Assembly: GCA_964490145.1 (NCBI GenBank)
Contig: CAZBBS010000055.1
Location: forward strand, 1-17,550
Length of the DNA stretch: 17,550 bases
Source of the DNA: Eutrophocola sp964490145
GTDB lineage: Bacteria; Pseudomonadota; Gammaproteobacteria; Pseudomonadales; Pseudohongiellaceae
Reading direction: 5' to 3'
In this document: piece by piece, positions 14,326-17,550 of the stretch
How the letters are laid out: each line of letters opens with the position of its first letter
Position numbering within the stretch: position 1 is the stretch's first letter
Program-made: the position numbers and the translations under genes
The notes under the pieces: generated by a model
Databases searched by the model: none
Seen by the model: the letters and a program-made list of their open reading frames with translations, nothing else
What the model was told of the DNA's origin: nothing

Positions 14326-15885
14326 ATGAAAAACGACAAAATCAGCCTCTTTTTTGCGCTTCTAATGGTCCTCATGGGAGGCTACTTTCTGGGATGGGGA
14401 GTAGGTTATACCAATGCCAGTAATGTCCTGATATTCATTCTGGCCTCGATGTTCGGCATTTTCATGGCCTTCAATATTGGCGGCAATGATGTGGCCAATT
14501 CCTTTGGCACCAGTGTCGGTGCCGGCACCCTGACCATGAAACAGGCGCTGCTGGTGGCTGCAATCTTCGAAGTTAGCGGTGCAATTATTGCCGGTGGTGA
14601 AGTCACCAAGACCATTCGCAGTGATATCGTTGATCTGTCGGGCATAGCCGTGATGCCGGATGACTTCATGTACATCATGATGTCCGCCTTGCTCGCCGCG
14701 GCCCTGTGGCTGCTGTTTGCCTCCAAGAGGGGTTATCCGGTGTCAACAACCCACAGCATCATTGGGGGGATTGTGGGCAGCTCGATCATGCTTGGGAGCA
14801 TACTCAGTGACAACGATGTGGCCCTGGGTCTGGTGCAGTGGGACAAGGTGGGGTCCATTGCCGCATCCTGGGTGATTTCTCCTGTTCTCGGCGGCCTGGT
14901 GTCTTGGGTCTTGTTCTATCTGATCAAAAAACACATTCTGCTTTATAACGAAGCGGCAGAAGAAAAGCTGCATGAGCTCAAGGAAGAAAAGAAACGGCAT
15001 GAGGATGAACATGACAAGCTGTTTGACAGTCTGGATGACGTCCAGCAAATCGCCTATGCCAATGCCAAGGCCAGGGATGCCCAGTTATTTGATGAAGGGA
15101 ACTTTGACCCTGAAGCCCTGGAGTCTGATTACTACAAGGGCCTGCACCAGATTGAATGCAAAAAGGACGAAATCAAATCCCGTCATGCCCTGGAGAACTG
15201 GGTGCCTCTGGTGGCTGCTTTGGGCGCCATCATCATTGCTGCCATGCTGGTGTTCAAGGGGCTCAAGAATCTTGATGTCGAGCTGACCACGTTATATGAG
15301 ATTCTGATCCTGTCGATGGTGGGTACTTTTGTCTGGTTGATTACCCTGTTCTATGCCCGTTCGACCAAGAAGGCCTCCCTGAGCAAATCCACGTTCATGA
15401 TGTTCAGCTGGATGCAGGTGTTCACTGCCTCCGGTTTTGCCTTCAGCCATGGCTCCAATGATATTGCCAATGCCATTGGGCCGTTTGCCGCTATTCTCGA
15501 TGTGCTGAAAACCGGGGTTATCGGCACCTCTGCGGCAATCCCCACGCCTGCCATGGTCACCTTCGGTGTCGCGCTGGTGGCGGGTTTGTGGTTTATAGGC
15601 CGGGAAGTGATCATGACTGTCGGACATCACCTCACCCACATGCATCCGGCATCCGGGTTTTCTGCGGAACTGGCAGCAGCCACAGTGGTGTTGATGGCCT
15701 CCCTGCTGGGCATCCCGGTATCCAGCACCCATATCCTTATCGGGGCTGTTCTGGGCATCGGTGTTGTCAATGCTCACCTGAACTGGAAGCTGATGAAGCC
15801 CATTGCCCTGGCCTGGGTCATTACCCTGCCGGCAGCGGGCCTTCTCAGTGCCCTGTTGTTTGTGTTGCTAAGGTCAATTTTCTAG
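14326..15885 (+). CDS. PiT-family inorganic phosphate transporter with long central loop
   Basis: A 519-residue inner-membrane symporter. The inverted PiT repeats are both present: GGNDVANSFG at 52-61 with PVSTTHSIIGG at 138-148, and GSNDIANAIGP at 376-386 with PVSSTHILIGA at 464-474. Between them lies a very hydrophilic, Lys/Glu/His-rich insert at about 200-290, predicted to form coiled-coil helices in the cytoplasm. These carriers take up phosphate with protons or sodium, often as metal-phosphate. No PhoU-like DUF47 partner gene lies beside it and no Pho box was found upstream. The ATG has no visible Shine-Dalgarno sequence. About 250 bp of spacer precede it, holding only short unconvincing open frames. 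The downstream MarC gene begins 98 bp later on the same strand. Confidence 0.94.
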   Translation: MKNDKISLFFALLMVLMGGYFLGWGVGYTNASNVLIFILASMFGIFMAFNIGGNDVANSFGTSVGAGTLTMKQALLVAAIFEVSGAIIAGGEVTKTIRSDIVDLSGIAVMPDDFMYIMMSALLAAALWLLFASKRGYPVSTTHSIIGGIVGSSIMLGSILSDNDVALGLVQWDKVGSIAASWVISPVLGGLVSWVLFYLIKKHILLYNEAAEEKLHELKEEKKRHEDEHDKLFDSLDDVQQIAYANAKARDAQLFDEGNFDPEALESDYYKGLHQIECKKDEIKSRHALENWVPLVAALGAIIIAAMLVFKGLKNLDVELTTLYEILILSMVGTFVWLITLFYARSTKKASLSKSTFMMFSWMQVFTASGFAFSHGSNDIANAIGPFAAILDVLKTGVIGTSAAIPTPAMVTFGVALVAGLWFIGREVIMTVGHHLTHMHPASGFSAELAAATVVLMASLLGIPVSSTHILIGAVLGIGVVNAHLNWKLMKPIALAWVITLPAAGLLSALLFVLLRSIF

Positions 15886-15983
15886 TACAGGTTTTCGTGG
15901 GTGTTCGGAGAATCTGCCGAAGCACTTGATGCGGTGTGTAACAGCGGATATTGTCTGACCATTCACGCTTACCCGAGATACAG

Positions 15984-16583
15984 ATGTTGAACTGGACCGA
16001 CATTGCTTCCACAGCAGTGACCCTGTTTCTGGTACTGGACTCCCTGGGCAATATCCCGGTGTTCAATGCCATTCTGTCACGCCTGGACCACCAGCGTCGT
16101 TCCCGGGTGATCGCCCGGGAAATGATCATTGCCCTGGTGATCCTGGTGGGCTTCCTGTTTGCCGGGAATATTATCCTCGGGTTTCTGGGCCTGACCCAGT
16201 CTTCGCTCAATATCACCGGCGGTGTGCTGCTGTTCATTATTTCCCTGCGCATGATTTTTCCCGGCCGGCATCAGTACCAGGCTGAGGATACTGAGGATCC
16301 CTTCATTGTTCCTATTGCGGTGCCTTTGACTGCAGGGCCGTCCACTATTGCCATTCTGCTGTTTCTGGGTTCAAGCCAGCCGGATCGACTCTGGGAATGG
16401 TGCCTGGCCCTGGTGCTGGCCTGGCTGGGTAGTACAATCCTGTTGATCCTGTCTCCCCGTGTGCTGGCTGTGATAGGTGAGAGAGGATCACGGGCGCTGG
16501 AGCGCCTGATGGGAATGATCCTGGTAATACTGGCAGTACAGATGTTTCTCAATGGCATTCGTGACTTTATCCAGAGCCTGTAA
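15984..16583 (+). CDS. MarC-family integral membrane protein
   Basis: A 199-residue inner-membrane protein with six hydrophobic segments. Family motifs are VLDSLGNIPVF at 17-27, ITGGVLLFIISLRMI at 77-91, IAVPLTAGPSTIA at 111-123 and the C-terminal block RLMGMILVILAVQMFLNGI at 174-192. An in-frame TTG at 15951 would add 11 residues, but ATG 15984 matches the usual family start and has GAG about 6 bases ahead. MarC proteins were once linked to multiple antibiotic resistance, a link later withdrawn; transport of amino acids or related solutes has been proposed for relatives. The gene lies between the phosphate transporter and the LigB-like gene, with a 24-bp gap to the latter, so those two are probably co-transcribed. 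Confidence 0.93.
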   Translation: MLNWTDIASTAVTLFLVLDSLGNIPVFNAILSRLDHQRRSRVIAREMIIALVILVGFLFAGNIILGFLGLTQSSLNITGGVLLFIISLRMIFPGRHQYQAEDTEDPFIVPIAVPLTAGPSTIAILLFLGSSQPDRLWEWCLALVLAWLGSTILLILSPRVLAVIGERGSRALERLMGMILVILAVQMFLNGIRDFIQSL

Positions 16584-16607
16584 GACGGCGTCATACAAGG
16601 AATAACA

Positions 16608-17402
16608 ATGAGTAGTAAAGCGCGCGTGTTGTACATTCCCCATGGCGGCGGTCCGATGCCCTTGCTGGGTGACCCCGGTCATGCAGGCCTGATCCAGTTT
16701 CTGCGGGATATCAGCCGAAGGGTAGGTCAGCCTGAAGCGATCCTGGTCATCAGTGCTCACTGGGAGATGCCGGTCCCTTGCATTCTGGGGGCTGCCGCCC
16801 CGCCCATGCTGTATGACTATGGTGGTTTTCCACCGGAAACCTACCAGATTTCGTATCCGGCACCAGGTGACCCGGTGTTTGCGGAAAACATTCGCACCTT
16901 GCTTGCTGACCAGGGCATGCACGCCATGATCGATCCCCAGCGCGGGTATGACCATGGCGCCTTTGTCCCACTGATGCTCATGTACCCGGATGCAGATATC
17001 CCCTGTCTGCAGATTTCCCTGTTGAATAACCTGGATGGCACGGCGCACATTGCCCTTGGTCAGGCCTTGGCCCCATTACTGGAAAAGAATGTGCTGGTGC
17101 TGGGCTCCGGGATGAGCTTCCACAACCTGCGGGCTTTCTTTGTACCCGGCATGGTGGAAGTTGGCGACAATATGGCCTTTGAAAGCTGGCTCCAGGAAAC
17201 CTGTACGGCAGATATCTCGGAAAGCGAACGCGCCCAACGCCTGGCTGACTGGCATCTGGCGCCCGGTGGCAGGCTGTGTCATCCGCGACCGGAGCATCTG
17301 CTGCCCCTGCACGTATGCTATGGCATGGCCGGGAAGGCCGGGGAAGTGGTGTTCAGCGGGGATGTGATGGGGCGGAATGTGACGGGAGTGTTTTGGGGGT
17401 AG
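16608..17402 (+). CDS. LigB/DODA-type extradiol dioxygenase family protein (YgiD-like)
   Basis: A 264-residue cytosolic protein of the class III extradiol dioxygenase superfamily, DODA/YgiD branch. Probable metal ligands are His12 (YIPHGGGP), His51 (SAHWE) and His230 (HPRPEHLLPLH), with His172 (GSGMSFHNL) and His116 (GYDHGAFVPL) also conserved near the active site. Family members open catecholic rings such as DOPA or other aromatics using Fe or Zn. The length is normal. AAGGA at 16597-16601 lies 6 bases before the ATG and fixes the start. It follows the MarC gene by 24 bp. Which catechol is used, if any, is unknown; no neighbouring ring-cleavage pathway genes are present. Confidence 0.92.
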   Translation: MSSKARVLYIPHGGGPMPLLGDPGHAGLIQFLRDISRRVGQPEAILVISAHWEMPVPCILGAAAPPMLYDYGGFPPETYQISYPAPGDPVFAENIRTLLADQGMHAMIDPQRGYDHGAFVPLMLMYPDADIPCLQISLLNNLDGTAHIALGQALAPLLEKNVLVLGSGMSFHNLRAFFVPGMVEVGDNMAFESWLQETCTADISESERAQRLADWHLAPGGRLCHPRPEHLLPLHVCYGMAGKAGEVVFSGDVMGRNVTGVFWG

Positions 17403-17406
17403 AAAA

Positions 17407-17421
17407 CCGTGCTGCGCACGG
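17407..17421. other. Short hairpin after the LigB-like gene
   Basis: CCGTGC and GCACGG pair around the loop TGC, starting 5 bases after the stop codon. There is no U tract, so it is not an intrinsic terminator. It directly abuts the repeat at 17421-17440 and may stabilise the 3' end of the transcript or be part of the repeat element. Confidence 0.4.
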
Positions 17422-17440
17422 GAGGCAGGAGACAAGAGGC
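17421..17440. repeat. 20-bp dispersed repeat, copy 2
   Basis: GGAGGCAGGAGACAAGAGGC matches the copy at 12233-12252 in 19 of 20 bases. It continues into AGGG. The last bases of the window (about 17537-17550, CCTGCCTTCTGCCT) are roughly its reverse complement, so it may be the left half of a larger inverted element cut by the window edge. Confidence 0.65.
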
Positions 17441-17451
17441 AGGGTTGTTTC

Positions 17452-17483
17452 TGGAAATCCTGGGGTTTCTGGATTCCATTTTT
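17452..17483 (+). terminator. Possible weak terminator for the MarC/LigB-like unit
   Basis: TGGAAATCC (17452-17460) can pair with GGATTCCA (17471-17478), leaving one bulged A, and TTTTT follows at 17479-17483. The stem is short and only half GC, so termination would be leaky. It is the only hairpin with a U tail after the stop codon at 17402. Confidence 0.35.
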
Positions 17484-17550
17484 ACTTCAGGTGGATAAAA
17501 AAGCTTGACGGTTATCACACAAAAACGATCATCGTCCCTGCCTTCTGCCT

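Noticed and set aside
1..17550. CRISPR arrays, toxin-antitoxin pairs, phage or defence genes, tRNA and rRNA genes
   Set aside because: I looked on both strands and saw no regularly spaced repeats, cloverleaf sequence or recognisable family member.

Overview
The window reads as chromosomal DNA from a free-living, probably aquatic, heterotrophic Gammaproteobacterium. The reasons are lipobox-bearing periplasmic enzymes, a quinohemoprotein alcohol dehydrogenase, a MatC-type acid carrier, a MarC protein, ordinary bacterial ribosome binding sites and intrinsic terminators, and moderate-to-high GC. The genus cannot be fixed from the sequence alone. All functional names rest on recognition of protein families and motifs by eye; no database search was run.

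Layout. Positions 1-350 hold the 3' end of a LigM/GcvT-like methyltransferase gene and a strong terminator. Positions 351-844 are gene-poor and carry what looks like a decayed fragment of a RimO C-terminus. Positions 845-4458 (minus strand) form a tight three-gene operon: MmgE/PrpD dehydratase, MatC-like carboxylate transporter, D-2-hydroxyacid dehydrogenase. A 238-bp divergent spacer follows, then a plus-strand gene for an uncharacterised His-rich membrane protein (4697-5428). That gene converges on a secreted DUF6152-like protein (5536-6546, minus). Positions 6832-9865 (minus) are a three-gene export operon: lipoprotein HlyD-like adaptor, ABC ATPase, ABC-2 permease. Next on the minus strand are a lipoprotein PQQ/cytochrome c alcohol dehydrogenase (10026-12179) and a YugP-like membrane zinc peptidase (12255-12938). 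From 13004 onwards everything is on the plus strand: a YbjQ-family gene broken by one in-frame TAG, a 2OG-Fe(II) oxygenase, a PiT phosphate transporter, a MarC protein and a LigB/DODA-type dioxygenase. The window ends in a repeat-containing spacer.

How the genes work together. The clearest functional unit is 845-4458: a transporter for a dicarboxylate-like acid, coupled by a 4-bp overlap to a dehydratase-fold enzyme and followed after 21 bp by a hydroxyacid dehydrogenase. This looks like an uptake-and-catabolism cassette for a small hydroxy or branched organic acid. The second unit is the adaptor/ATPase/permease exporter, whose start and stop codons overlap. The PQQ dehydrogenase would oxidise alcohols at the outer face of the envelope and pass electrons through its own haem domain. 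The remaining genes look like individually regulated housekeeping or accessory functions.

Most notable points: a full-length YbjQ-family gene missing from a start-to-stop ORF list because codon 10 is TAG; the PrpD/MatC/dehydrogenase cassette, which looks GC-richer than its surroundings and sits beside a gene remnant; and a 20-bp repeat present at two distant intergenic sites. I found no CRISPR array, tRNA, rRNA, transposase, phage gene or recognisable defence system.
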